64,000 nucleotides of DNA from CAVPJC01 sp963705155 (GTDB lineage Bacteria; Chloroflexota; Anaerolineae; Anaerolineales; UBA4823): positions 124,001 to 188,000 of the forward strand of contig CAVPJC010000012.1 of NCBI GenBank assembly GCA_963705155.1, read 5' to 3'. Both the position numbers and the translations under genes were made by a program. Below the pieces are notes generated by a model, which was not told where the DNA came from, did not search any database, and saw only the letters and a program-made list of their open reading frames with translations. Shown piece by piece: positions 26,143 through 34,785 of this stretch (position 1 is the stretch's first letter; the number at the start of each line of letters is the position of its first letter).

Positions 26143-27253
26143 TTGACCACTCCCCAAGGTCTGACAGAAGATGCCGTTGCCCGCCAGCGCGATGCTTTTA
26201 TGGAGCGCTTTCTCCAATCTGCCTCGGGCGCCTTCAACATCTTCACCATCTACATCGGCGACCGCCTCGGTCTGTACCGCTCCCTGGTCGAATCCGGCCC
26301 ATCCACCCCCGCCGGCCTGGCAGCCAGAACGGACACCCACGAACGCTATATCCGTGAATGGCTGGAGCAGCAAACCGTTGCCGGCATAATCGAAGTGGAC
26401 GATGAGCGCCTGGATGCCGGGGAGCGCCGCTACCGCCTGCCGCCCGGTCACGCCGAACCGCTGATCGAGTGCAGCAGCCTGAATTACCTGGCTCCCCTGG
26501 CCCAGCTGCTTGTGGGAGCCGTGCGCCCGCTGCCCGCACTGCTCGAAGCTTACCGCAGTGGCGGCGGCGTGCCATTCAGCGAATACGGCGCCGACTTGCG
26601 CGAAGGCCAGGCGGCCATCAACTGTCCGGCCTTCACCCACCAGCTGGCCGCGCGAATGGCTGCCGGCCATCCCCGATGTGCATGCCCGCCTGCTGGCCGA
26701 CCCCCCGGCGCACATCGCCGATATCGGCTGCGGCCACGGCTGGTCAAGCATCGGCATGGCGCAGGGCTATCCCAAGGTGCAGGTGGATGGTTTTGACCTG
26801 GATGAGCCGTCTATCCAGCGCGCCAGGGCCAATGCCCGGATCAACGGCGTGACCGACCGCGTCCTTTTCCAGGTGCGGGACGCCGGCGATGCCGACCTGG
26901 CCGGGCACTATGATCTGGTGACGGCTTTTGAGTGCATCCACGATTTGTCGGATCCGGTGGGCGTATTAGGGAAGATGCGCTCGCTGGCGGGCAGAGGCGG
27001 CGCTGTGCTGGTTGTGGATGAACGTGTGGGTGACATTTTCTCGGCCACCGCCCATGACATCGATTGGATGATGTACGGCTGGAGTGTCTTACACTGCCTG
27101 CCGGTTGGGATGGTCGACCAGCCCGCCACAGGCACCGGCACCGTCATGCGCCCCGCCACCCTGCGGCAGTATGCCATCGATGCCGGCTTCAAAAGCGTAG
27201 AAGTGCTGCCGATCGACAATTTCTTTTTCCGTTTTTATCGTTTGATCCAGTAG
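26143..27253 (+). CDS. SAM-dependent methyltransferase with N-terminal winged helix, frameshifted
   Basis: About 370 residues. TTG 26143 is fixed by AAGGAG ten bases upstream. The N-terminal dimerisation/winged-helix part contains FNIFTIYIGDRLGLYRSLVE and THERYIREWLEQQTVAGIIE. A slip near 26650 leads to the catalytic domain, with motif I HIADIGCGHGWSSIGMAQGY, then VDGFDLDEPSIQRARANARI and YDLVTAFECIHDLSDPVGVL. The layout matches O-methyltransferase-like enzymes of unknown substrate. Monocistronic. Confidence 0.85.
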
Positions 27254-27327
27254 GAGCAGAGCAGTTCTTGTATCCGCACCCATCGGATTAAAACCCGCCT
27301 CATCCGTATTCAACCCCAACCGCAATG

Positions 27328-27361
27328 TTTAAACCCGGGCATCCCCATGCCCGGGCTTAAA
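27328..27361. terminator. Strong palindrome, possible bidirectional terminator
   Basis: A 15-bp stem with one mismatch (TTTAAACCCGGGCAT / ATGCCCGGGCTTAAA) around a CCCC loop. A/T tracts flank the GC stem, so it could end transcription from both the methyltransferase (plus) and the MerR gene (minus), which converge here. It is the most symmetrical member of the dispersed CATCCCCATG family. Confidence 0.6.
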
Positions 27362-27443
27362 CAGTCCTCGCATCCGGCCACAGCAAAACCTTCAACCACG
27401 AACAACACGAAATACACGAAAAAACTGGATGCGCCCCTGTTTT

Positions 27444-28196
27444 TTATCCACGCTGCCTGCTGCAGTACAGGCTGATCGCCTTTTCCAGAAAAGCCGGCAT
27501 ATCGGCGTGATAGTTGGTCTGGTAAAACTTGATGAAGTCGGGGTGCTGGTTGTAACCATGCCCCAGACCCTCAAAGATCTCCAGGGTGCAGTCGTAGAAA
27601 TTGCCCATGTAGGCGTGCAGCTGCCCGATGTACTCCTGCACTTCCGGGCTGTCGTGGCCCTGCGGGATCTGTTCGGCTAGCGCCTGGAAAATGGCGCCCC
27701 CGTCGGCAAAAATCTGCTTTTTGCGCTCGGGGCTGTAACTGGCCCAGCGTTTTTCCGATTGATCTACGGTCTCGGAGCCCCACATCTGGCGGGCTTCCCG
27801 GGCGTATTCCTTCTGCACTTCCTCGTTAAAGCCCTCGTAGTATTCCTGGTTGTTCATGGCGTACTTCCCTTTCAAATGGTTAATCGTCTTATCCACTGTG
27901 CCGATCAGCCGCTCCAGGCGGCGCACGCGTCCCAGCAGTGCGGAGCGGTGCTGCTCCAGAGCCTGCGCCACGTCAAAATCCGGGTCGGCCAGGATGGTTT
28001 TGATCTCATCCAGGCTGAAATCCAGCTCTTTGTAGAACAGGATCTGCTGCAGGGTCAGCATAGCTTCCCCGCCGTAGTAGCGGTAGCCGTTGGCGCCGGT
28101 GCTTTCCGGGCGCAGCAGCCCGATTTCATCGTAGTAATGCAGCGTGCGCGGGCTGACGCCCGCCAGATCGGCAAGCTGTTTCACGGTGTAAGTCAT
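27444..28196 (-). CDS. MerR-family regulator with TipAS ligand-binding domain
   Basis: A 250-residue transcription activator. The N-terminal MerR helix-turn-helix is MTYTVKQLADLAGVSPRTLH-YYDEIGLL, with RPESTGANGYRYYGGEAM and a dimerisation helix. The C-terminal TipAS domain (from about residue 120) has EYYEGFNEEVQKEYAREARQ-MWG and YMGNFYDCTLEIFEGLGHGY, which in TipA captures thiopeptide antibiotics. ATG 28196 follows AAAAGGAGGTGTGAGAGACG. Its promoter has the 19-bp spacer typical of MerR control, implying autoregulation. Confidence 0.93.
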   Translation of the reverse strand: MTYTVKQLADLAGVSPRTLHYYDEIGLLRPESTGANGYRYYGGEAMLTLQQILFYKELDFSLDEIKTILADPDFDVAQALEQHRSALLGRVRRLERLIGTVDKTINHLKGKYAMNNQEYYEGFNEEVQKEYAREARQMWGSETVDQSEKRWASYSPERKKQIFADGGAIFQALAEQIPQGHDSPEVQEYIGQLHAYMGNFYDCTLEIFEGLGHGYNQHPDFIKFYQTNYHADMPAFLEKAISLYCSRQRG

Positions 28197-28216
28197 CGTC
28201 TCTCACACCTCCTTTT

Positions 28217-28263
28217 GTTCGCGAACAGGGAGATTATAGACTATGACGTAACGTTAATGTCAA
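28217..28263 (-). promoter_or_regulatory. MerR-type promoter with 19-bp spacer
   Basis: TTGACA (28258-28263) and TATAAT (28233-28238) are spaced 19 bp on the minus strand. The spacer TTAACGTTACGTCATAGTC contains an ACGTTACGT core. A 10-bp palindrome GTTCGCGAAC lies at 28217-28226 near the expected transcription start. The -35 element lies within the 3' end of the upstream methyltransferase gene. Confidence 0.8.
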
Positions 28264-29443
28264 GGGGGATTTTTCCCGCAGACAGGCGCACATTGATGCC
28301 GCCGTTGACGGTGGAAAGGCAATTATCCAGCTCAAGGCCGGTCTGGCGCAGCAGGGCCGGGTCGGAGCACAGAATGGCAGCCTGCCAGCCGGGACAGCGC
28401 TGGCGCAGCACATCGCCCAGCCGGGCGTACAGGTTGCGCAAATCCTGGTTGGCGCTGAGACGCACGCCGTATGGCGGGTTGGTCACCACCCAGCCGGGGC
28501 CGGACGGCGGCTGGAGTTCGGAGACCGCCCGCCGGGAAAACTGGATGCAGCCTGCCACGCCGGCGCGCTCGGCGTTGGCTTGCGCCATTTCCACCGCGCC
28601 GGCGTCCCGGTCGGAGCCCAGGATGGGCGGCAGGTCGTTGCACGCCGGGATGGAGAAGGCTTCCAGGCGCCTCTGCCAGCGCCTGGCATCGAAGCCGGGC
28701 CAGTCCATAAAGGCAAAGCGCCGCCCCGCGCCCGGCGGGATGCCCAGCGCCAGTAAAGCCGCCTCGATGGCGATCGTACCCGAACCGCAGAAGGGGTCCA
28801 ACAGCGGAGCGTTCGTCTGCCAGCCGCAGGCAAGCAGCATGGCAGCCGCCAGCGTCTCACGCAGGGGGGCTTTGGCGAGCGCCTGGCGGTAACCGCGGCG
28901 GTGGAGCAGCGCCCCGGAGCTATCCAGGCTGATCGTGCAATGGTCGTGCGCCAGCCGCACCACCACCAGCTGCGGTGGAGAGAGCGGGTCGTCTTCGGCT
29001 TTGAGCAGCGGCGCAGGCTGCCCCAGCCGGTCGGCGATGGCTCCGGCGATGCGCTCGGCTACCGCGTCGGAATGGTACAACCTGGATTTGTGACAGGTGA
29101 CGTGCAGGCTCACCGGTTGCCCGGGCGCCAGCGCCCGTTCCCAGGCCAGGCGGGCGGCCTTTTTGCGCAGCTCAGGGAAGGCTGTGGCTTGGAAATCTCC
29201 CAGGCGGAGCAACACCCGGCTGGCGCTGCGCAGCCACAGGTTGGCGGAGTGCAGCGCCTCCAGCTCTCCGCTGAAAATCACGCCCCCCGGCACCACCCAG
29301 CGGTCTTCGGCGGCGGGCCGGTCTTTGGCGCGCCTGGCCGTCTGCGCCGGGCGGTCGGCGGGCAGGGCCAGACCCAGCCGGCGCAGCTCGCCGGCCGTCA
29401 CCGCCTCCAGACCCGGGGCCGTCGCAGCAAAAAAGGTATCCAT
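28241..29443 (-). CDS. THUMP-domain rRNA methyltransferase (RlmL-like)
   Basis: A 400-residue SAM-dependent N2-guanine methyltransferase, probably acting on 23S rRNA. The N-terminus MDTFFAATAPGLEAVTAGEL begins the ferredoxin-like/THUMP region. The catalytic domain has LLDPFCGSGTIAIEAALLAL (motif I) and WVVTNPPYGVRLS (NPPY motif IV). Its 3' end contains the -35 box of the MerR promoter. TATAAT lies about 6 bases before ATG 29443, suggesting a leaderless transcript. Intact. Confidence 0.9.
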   Translation of the reverse strand: MDTFFAATAPGLEAVTAGELRRLGLALPADRPAQTARRAKDRPAAEDRWVVPGGVIFSGELEALHSANLWLRSASRVLLRLGDFQATAFPELRKKAARLAWERALAPGQPVSLHVTCHKSRLYHSDAVAERIAGAIADRLGQPAPLLKAEDDPLSPPQLVVVRLAHDHCTISLDSSGALLHRRGYRQALAKAPLRETLAAAMLLACGWQTNAPLLDPFCGSGTIAIEAALLALGIPPGAGRRFAFMDWPGFDARRWQRRLEAFSIPACNDLPPILGSDRDAGAVEMAQANAERAGVAGCIQFSRRAVSELQPPSGPGWVVTNPPYGVRLSANQDLRNLYARLGDVLRQRCPGWQAAILCSDPALLRQTGLELDNCLSTVNGGINVRLSAGKIPLDINVTS

Positions 29444-29589
29444 GCGGGTATTATAAACGCTAAAGAATGTCTATTTTGTGTATTCGTAAAAAATTCGTGG
29501 ATGGCAGTCCAACCTGAGCGCTCTTTAACCAATCTGTAAGGCCGACAATCCGCTAAATCCTGGATAATAGTGGATAGAGGAATGATGCC

Positions 29590-30367
29590 ATGAAAACCAT
29601 TCGCCTGTTCACACTGGCCGACTGACCGCTGCATGGATTGCGGGCGGCTGCGCTCCGGCGCCAGCGCCGGCTGCGCCCCCGCCCAACCCTCCGCAGCCGT
29701 TCCGGCAGCCACCCGGCCCCTGCGCCAACAGACACGCCGCCGCCCACTGCGGAAACTGTCGCGCCCACGCCCACCCCTCCGCCCGCCTCCCCCACACCGC
29801 AGCTCCCCTTAAGCCTGAGCTCCAGCCGTCCTGCAGCCCGAAGGCGAGATCCCGCTGCGCCACGCCCAAAAACCCTTCACAGACCCGCGTTCATCCTTCT
29901 TCTGCCCTGGTCAGGGGGAAGGCAAGGAAAACGCCTCCCCGCCCCTGGCATGGGCCGGCCTGCCGCCCGGCACACAGAGCCTGGCGTTGATCATGGAAGA
30001 CCGCCTGCACCTGGTTTACACGGAACTCGCTGAAGGCGCCGTCTTCACCCACTGGCTGGTCTACAATATCCCCCCCTCCAGCGCCGGATTGCCCGAAGGA
30101 CTGCCCCCCGACGCCAGCCTGCCGGACGCCCCAGGATTACCTGGCGGCGCGCTCCAGGGGTTGAGCGATTACCCGCCCCCCAACAACGTGGGCTACGGCG
30201 GCCCGTGCCCACCGCTGGGCGAGACGCACTTCTACTTCTTCACCGTGTACGCCCTGGACAGCATGCTGAACCTGCCGCCAACCCCCGATCGAGATACGCT
30301 GCTGGGGGCCATGCAGGGGCACATCCTGGCGCAAGCCGAGCTCAAAACCAGCTACACCGGGCGCTGA
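29590..30367 (+). CDS. PEBP/YbhB-like protein with export signal, multiply frameshifted
   Basis: The C-terminal frame (about 29930-30367) shows the phosphatidylethanolamine-binding/RKIP signature: GLPPGTQSLALIMED (partly in a neighbouring frame), then FTHWLVYNIPP, NNVGYGGPCPPLGETHFYFF, TVYALDSML and GHILAQAELKTSYTGR. The N-terminus MKTIRLFTL at ATG 29590 and an alternate-frame TAAWIAGGCAPAPAPA suggest a lipoprotein signal with Cys, followed by a Pro-rich linker. At least three indels are needed. The usual Asp-x-Asp ligand-site region is degraded by shifts. Confidence 0.65.
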
Positions 30368-30882
30368 TTGGCCTGCCTCACAGGAGAGTGCCCGGGCTAG
30401 GAAATCACACATAACATTCAAGCTCCTTCCTCTCAAGCATCCTGACAATTGGGTGATTGCGCGCCCCAATTCAATCCGCCAGCATGCTTGTTCCTGCACC
30501 CACAGCCAGGCGCTCAACTGCAACCGGCAAGCCTATGCTGCCTGGTGGCTTTGGGCGCGCCTGGCGGGGGTTGAGTTTCCCGCATTCAGGTTAAGGTTTA
30601 CTGACAATTTGGGTTAAGAGTTCGTTACAATGTCATACAGCTTGCAATTATTCGGATTATTTTGGTAAAATATAGCCATAATGGATAGGCGCGGTAGGGA
30701 GGCCAGAATTGTTTTTTTTCAATAAGGAGGTCGAAAATATCTGAAGAGCCCTATGAGAGAAATGCACACCGGGTGTGTTTCTGCCAGGATTTTGCGTCTT
30801 GATACTCTGGTTCCAAATATCGTGCATGAATTTCAACGGTTTTCCCGTCAATGGTTCAGACACTCTGGAAAAGGATCGACTG
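30368..30882. other. Intergenic region with promoter and long leader
   Basis: No gene found. Plus-strand TTGCAA (30642-30647) and TAAAAT (30666-30671), 18 bp apart, form a likely promoter for the large secreted phosphatase. The leader is about 205 nt and contains a T8 run (30711-30718) and an AAGGAGG site near 30723 that is not followed by a start codon. A regulatory leader is possible, but I cannot match it to a known riboswitch. Confidence 0.4.
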
Positions 30883-33800
30883 ATGAAAAAGACACTCTTC
30901 AACCTTCTTCTGGTATTTACCCTGGTCGCCAGCTTTGCAATTCCCGTATTCGCCAGCAGTACATCTGCCCCTGCATCAATTTCTAACAACAAACCCGTCA
31001 TCTTCTTCGCCTCGGATGGCTTACGCCAGGACCTGGTCGAGACGTATGCCAGTAATGGATCGATGCCCACCATGGCGAAATTGCTGCGCTCCGGCGCCAA
31101 AGCCGCCGACGGCGGGCTGCTCACCCAGGCGCCTCCCAACACCGGCGCTGGCTGGTACAGCCTGGCCACGGGCGCATGGCCGGGTGTCACCGGTTCCACC
31201 AACAATACCTTTGCCATCAATGGCGCGCCCTTCGCCAACCGCACCGCTGCATTTGATGCCGGTGTGCTTCAGGCTGAAACGCTCGCTCAGGCGGCTGAGC
31301 GCGGCGGCAAGAAAGTCGCTCAGATCGAGTGGGCGGGCGGCCGCAATGGCCTCATCAACGGCCCAACGGTCGATTTCCGGGGCTTCTTCTCGGGCCGCGG
31401 GGTTGCGACCAACTTTATCAGCCCCACCGATGATGCTGCCTTTACGGCGTCCTTTGGTTTGCAGTTTGATCATCCGGCCGGCTTCGCCGGGCAGGCGCCT
31501 TTTCCAGGCGCCGCTCCCACCGACGCCGTCGGTTGGATCAATGTGCCCCGTTCATTCAGCCCACCCAAAGAAATGCGCTTGCGAGTTCTGGATTTCGGCG
31601 TCGATAAATATGGCCTGAACGCCTATTTCATCGACTCGACGGATGACAGGGTGGTCAATTACAACAATGTCCTCTTCTCGAAAGTCAAGGATGGCGCCAA
31701 TGCGGTTGCCAAACTTCGCCTCGGGGAGTGGGCCGATGTAAAGGTCAAGATCATCGGCGGAGCACTGGAAGGCCTGACGGCCGGATTTTTGATCAAGGTG
31801 GAAGAGATGTCTGGCGACCTTTCGAAGGTGCGCCTTTACCACACCTCCGTCGCCCGCGCCAATGCTTCCTGGCCCACCTGGCCTGGCGAGCCTGGCTTTA
31901 GCGGTGATTTTGCCGAATTTATTGCTCAACGGTTCCCCACTTCGATGGCGGCTGATTTTGCAGTTTTGGAAGCCGGCATCGTCAGTGAAGAGACTTATGT
32001 CGAGCAGGGTCTTTACTGGGAGACCGGTCACCACCCGCTGATCAAATACATCCTGAGAAATTACAAGCCTGACCTGGCAATGATCGGTTACCCAACAACG
32101 GATGAATTCCAGCACCAGTTCCTGGGTCTGGTCTCTCCGATCCTGCCGAATGGGGATCCCAATCCCGCCTATGACGATGTGCAGGTGAACGGAACTCCGG
32201 ATGGGCGGGTTGCCCAGCGCGCTGCCTTTCTCCAGCGCGCCTACCAGGGCGCAGATGCAACCCTGTCGTTGGTTAAAAATTTGATGCCTGCCAACGCCTC
32301 CACGTTTGTCTCTTCTGACCACGGTTTTGCGCCCCAATTCCTGGCTATCGACGCCAGCAAAGTGCTGGTGGACCTGGGGCTGCTTTCCAGACCGCAGACC
32401 TCCAACTGCCGCCCGGCTACCGGCGAAACCATCGGCAAGGCCAAGGCCTGTTGGGCGGGAGGCACGGTGCAGATCTATCTTAACCTGGCTGGCCGCGATC
32501 CTGTGAACGCCAGTTTTCAGCAGGTGGCGGCTGCCGATGAAGCCGCCACGGTCGCTCAGATCAAAGCTGCTTTCCTGGCATTAAGTGACCCGAACGACTG
32601 GACAGGTGATGGCATGCCGGAAGGCTGGATGACCATCGACCGGGCGTTTACCAAAGCCGAAGCGCGGTATATCCCCAACGGCCCCGACAGCACCGCGGAC
32701 ATGGCTCACCCTACCCGCACTGGCGATCTGGTGGTCTTTTCTTATCCGCCCTACCAGTTTGACGCCGCCACCCCCGGTACGCTGGTGGCTCGCTCGGCTT
32801 TCTTTGGACAGCATGGCTACGTACCTGATGTCCAGAACCTGGCCGCAAATATCAATATGCGCGCCGCGTTCATCGCCGGCGGCGGCGATGTGCTCCCCAA
32901 CGTCGTTGCCAGTGGACTGCGCACGATTGACCTGGCGCCCACCATTGCCTACCTGATGGGTATTCCTGCGCCGCAGCATTCTCAGGGAAATGTTCGACTG
33001 GACTTGCTGAGAGGCGGACAGGCGCGCACGTTGGTGCCTGTCATCGGCCTGACCGATTTCCACGGCCAGCTCGATCCCACGACAATGATCATGGATGGTC
33101 GCAATGTTTCGGTTGGCGGCTCTTCGATGCTCGCAACGATGTTTGACGAAGAAAGGGCCTCGCTGCCCGCACAAGCCTTCCTGTTCGCCTCGGGCGACAA
33201 CGTTGGCGCCTCGCCGGCGAACTCCGGTTTGCTGGAAGACCGCCCGGCAATCGATGTGGAAAACGCCTGGGGACTGCAGGCCACTTCCTACGGCAATCAC
33301 GAGTTTGATTATGGCCTGCCCCGGCTGCTCGCCCATCAGGCCCGCGCCAACTTCCCCTTCCTGGGCGCCAATATCGTTGACGAGATCACAGGGTTGAACC
33401 CCGACTGGGTCCAGGGTACTCACGTCTTCGACTTCAACGGCCTGCAGATCGGCGTCATCGGCATTGAGCTCGAAACGACCCCTGAGCTGGTCAGCGCCGG
33501 CGCTACGGCTGGCCTTCAGTTCCGCCCCGCCGTTGACACCATTCGGACCGAGTCCGAAAAACTGCGCCAGGCGGGGGTCAAAGTGCAGATCGTGCTGATC
33601 CATGAAGGCACTGCCGTCGGGCAGAACGCCGTAGATGGCAATGCCCCGGTCGCCTGGGCCGGGCCGATCATGGATATCGCCTGGGGCATTCAGGATACGA
33701 GCGTGGATGTCATCCTGGCGGGTCACACTCACCGCATCTCAAACCTGATGGTCGGCAGAATTCTGGTCGCAGAAGGCCTGAATGCCGGAGCCAGCTTCTC

Positions 33801-34575
33801 GGTGGTGCAGATGATCGTCCAGGGTGGAGATGTTGAATGGGCAGGCGCAGCCACCCGTGTGGCCAAAAACCTGGGCGTTGCCCGGCGGCCGGATGTGCAG
33901 GCGATCATTGATGATGCCAATGCGCAGACGGCTGTGCTTCGCAACCAGGTGGTTGGCACGCAGCAGTTTGATATCTTGCGGGCTCCCACCCGGCTCTTCG
34001 AGTCGGCCATGGGGAACATGGTTGCCGATGCCATGCGCCTGAAATACCCCGGCGTGGACGCTGCCTACACCAACTCCGGCGGCCTGCGCGCCGATCTGCT
34101 CTGCAACCCACCCAGCGCGGGCGAAGGACCCTGCGAAATCACCTGGGGTGAAATGTTCGCCGTTCTGCCATTCGGCAACCGCACAGTCATCGAGACTTTG
34201 ACGGGCGCCCAACTGGAGCAGGCCTTCCTGAACGGTTTCTCGCCGAGCTGCAATACCGCCATTGCTACGGGCCGCTTCCCACAGATCTCAGGCCTCAAGG
34301 TGACCTTTACCTGCAACGGCGCCACCCCGGTTGTGACCGGTATGTGGAAGGCGCCGGACGGCGTGGGTGGCACGCTGACGCCCATCGGTCCAGCGGATAC
34401 GGTTCGACTCGTCACCAATGATTTCATGTACACCGGTGGGGATGGTTACACCGTCTTCACCCAGGGCGCCAACGTCTTGCAGCCTGGCGACGACCTCCTG
34501 CAAGTGGCGATTGAGTATGTGACTGCCAATTCGCCGGTGCATCCGGTGGTGGAGGGCCGCATCACCAGCCCGTAA
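30883..34575 (+). CDS. Secreted phosphodiesterase/5'-nucleotidase fusion
   Basis: A 1230-residue intact protein. ATG 30883 gives signal peptide MKKTLFNLLLVFTLVASFAI, ending near VFASS. Residues about 37-720 are an alkaline-phosphatase/NPP superfamily domain: VIFFASDGLRQDLVE (metal Asp45), PPNTGAGWYSLATG (Thr87 as probable nucleophile), GYPTTDEFQHQFLG, SSDHGFAPQF and GQHGYVPD. From about residue 720 a calcineurin-like 5'-nucleotidase follows: GLTDFHGQLD, SYGNHEFDYG, VILAGHTHR, then the 5'-nucleotidase C-terminal domain with TNSGGLRADL and NDFMYTGGDGYTVF. It probably hydrolyses nucleotide or phosphodiester substrates outside the cell in two steps (inference). Confidence 0.92.
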   Translation: MKKTLFNLLLVFTLVASFAIPVFASSTSAPASISNNKPVIFFASDGLRQDLVETYASNGSMPTMAKLLRSGAKAADGGLLTQAPPNTGAGWYSLATGAWPGVTGSTNNTFAINGAPFANRTAAFDAGVLQAETLAQAAERGGKKVAQIEWAGGRNGLINGPTVDFRGFFSGRGVATNFISPTDDAAFTASFGLQFDHPAGFAGQAPFPGAAPTDAVGWINVPRSFSPPKEMRLRVLDFGVDKYGLNAYFIDSTDDRVVNYNNVLFSKVKDGANAVAKLRLGEWADVKVKIIGGALEGLTAGFLIKVEEMSGDLSKVRLYHTSVARANASWPTWPGEPGFSGDFAEFIAQRFPTSMAADFAVLEAGIVSEETYVEQGLYWETGHHPLIKYILRNYKPDLAMIGYPTTDEFQHQFLGLVSPILPNGDPNPAYDDVQVNGTPDGRVAQRAAFLQRAYQGADATLSLVKNLMPANASTFVSSDHGFAPQFLAIDASKVLVDLGLLSRPQTSNCRPATGETIGKAKACWAGGTVQIYLNLAGRDPVNASFQQVAAADEAATVAQIKAAFLALSDPNDWTGDGMPEGWMTIDRAFTKAEARYIPNGPDSTADMAHPTRTGDLVVFSYPPYQFDAATPGTLVARSAFFGQHGYVPDVQNLAANINMRAAFIAGGGDVLPNVVASGLRTIDLAPTIAYLMGIPAPQHSQGNVRLDLLRGGQARTLVPVIGLTDFHGQLDPTTMIMDGRNVSVGGSSMLATMFDEERASLPAQAFLFASGDNVGASPANSGLLEDRPAIDVENAWGLQATSYGNHEFDYGLPRLLAHQARANFPFLGANIVDEITGLNPDWVQGTHVFDFNGLQIGVIGIELETTPELVSAGATAGLQFRPAVDTIRTESEKLRQAGVKVQIVLIHEGTAVGQNAVDGNAPVAWAGPIMDIAWGIQDTSVDVILAGHTHRISNLMVGRILVAEGLNAGASFSVVQMIVQGGDVEWAGAATRVAKNLGVARRPDVQAIIDDANAQTAVLRNQVVGTQQFDILRAPTRLFESAMGNMVADAMRLKYPGVDAAYTNSGGLRADLLCNPPSAGEGPCEITWGEMFAVLPFGNRTVIETLTGAQLEQAFLNGFSPSCNTAIATGRFPQISGLKVTFTCNGATPVVTGMWKAPDGVGGTLTPIGPADTVRLVTNDFMYTGGDGYTVFTQGANVLQPGDDLLQVAIEYVTANSPVHPVVEGRITSP

Positions 34576-34626
34576 CTGGTAGTACCCCGCTCGATTGAGA
34601 TCGTTCGGTAAGCACACAAATACAAG

Positions 34627-34660
34627 GAGGGTCGCCCGGTTGATTGGGCGGCCCTCTTTT
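34627..34660 (+). terminator. Rho-independent terminator after the phosphatase gene
   Basis: GAGGGTCGCCC and GGGCGGCCCTC pair over 11 bp (one wobble) around an 8-nt loop, followed by TTTT. It lies about 50 bp after the stop at 34575. Confidence 0.85.
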
Positions 34661-34785
34661 GAGTTTTCCCGCATCCTGCGGATCCTGGTTGTGGTATGCT
34701 TGCCCCAGCACACAAGGATGTGATGTTCATCTGCCGGTGATTCTGCCAGACCCCTGACCCGGACCGGCATGGAGAATGTGACACA

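Noticed and set aside
32581..33732. Minus-strand open frame (383 codons) inside the secreted phosphatase gene
   Set aside because: The plus strand encodes clear catalytic motifs in the same region; the antisense frame is a by-product of high GC.
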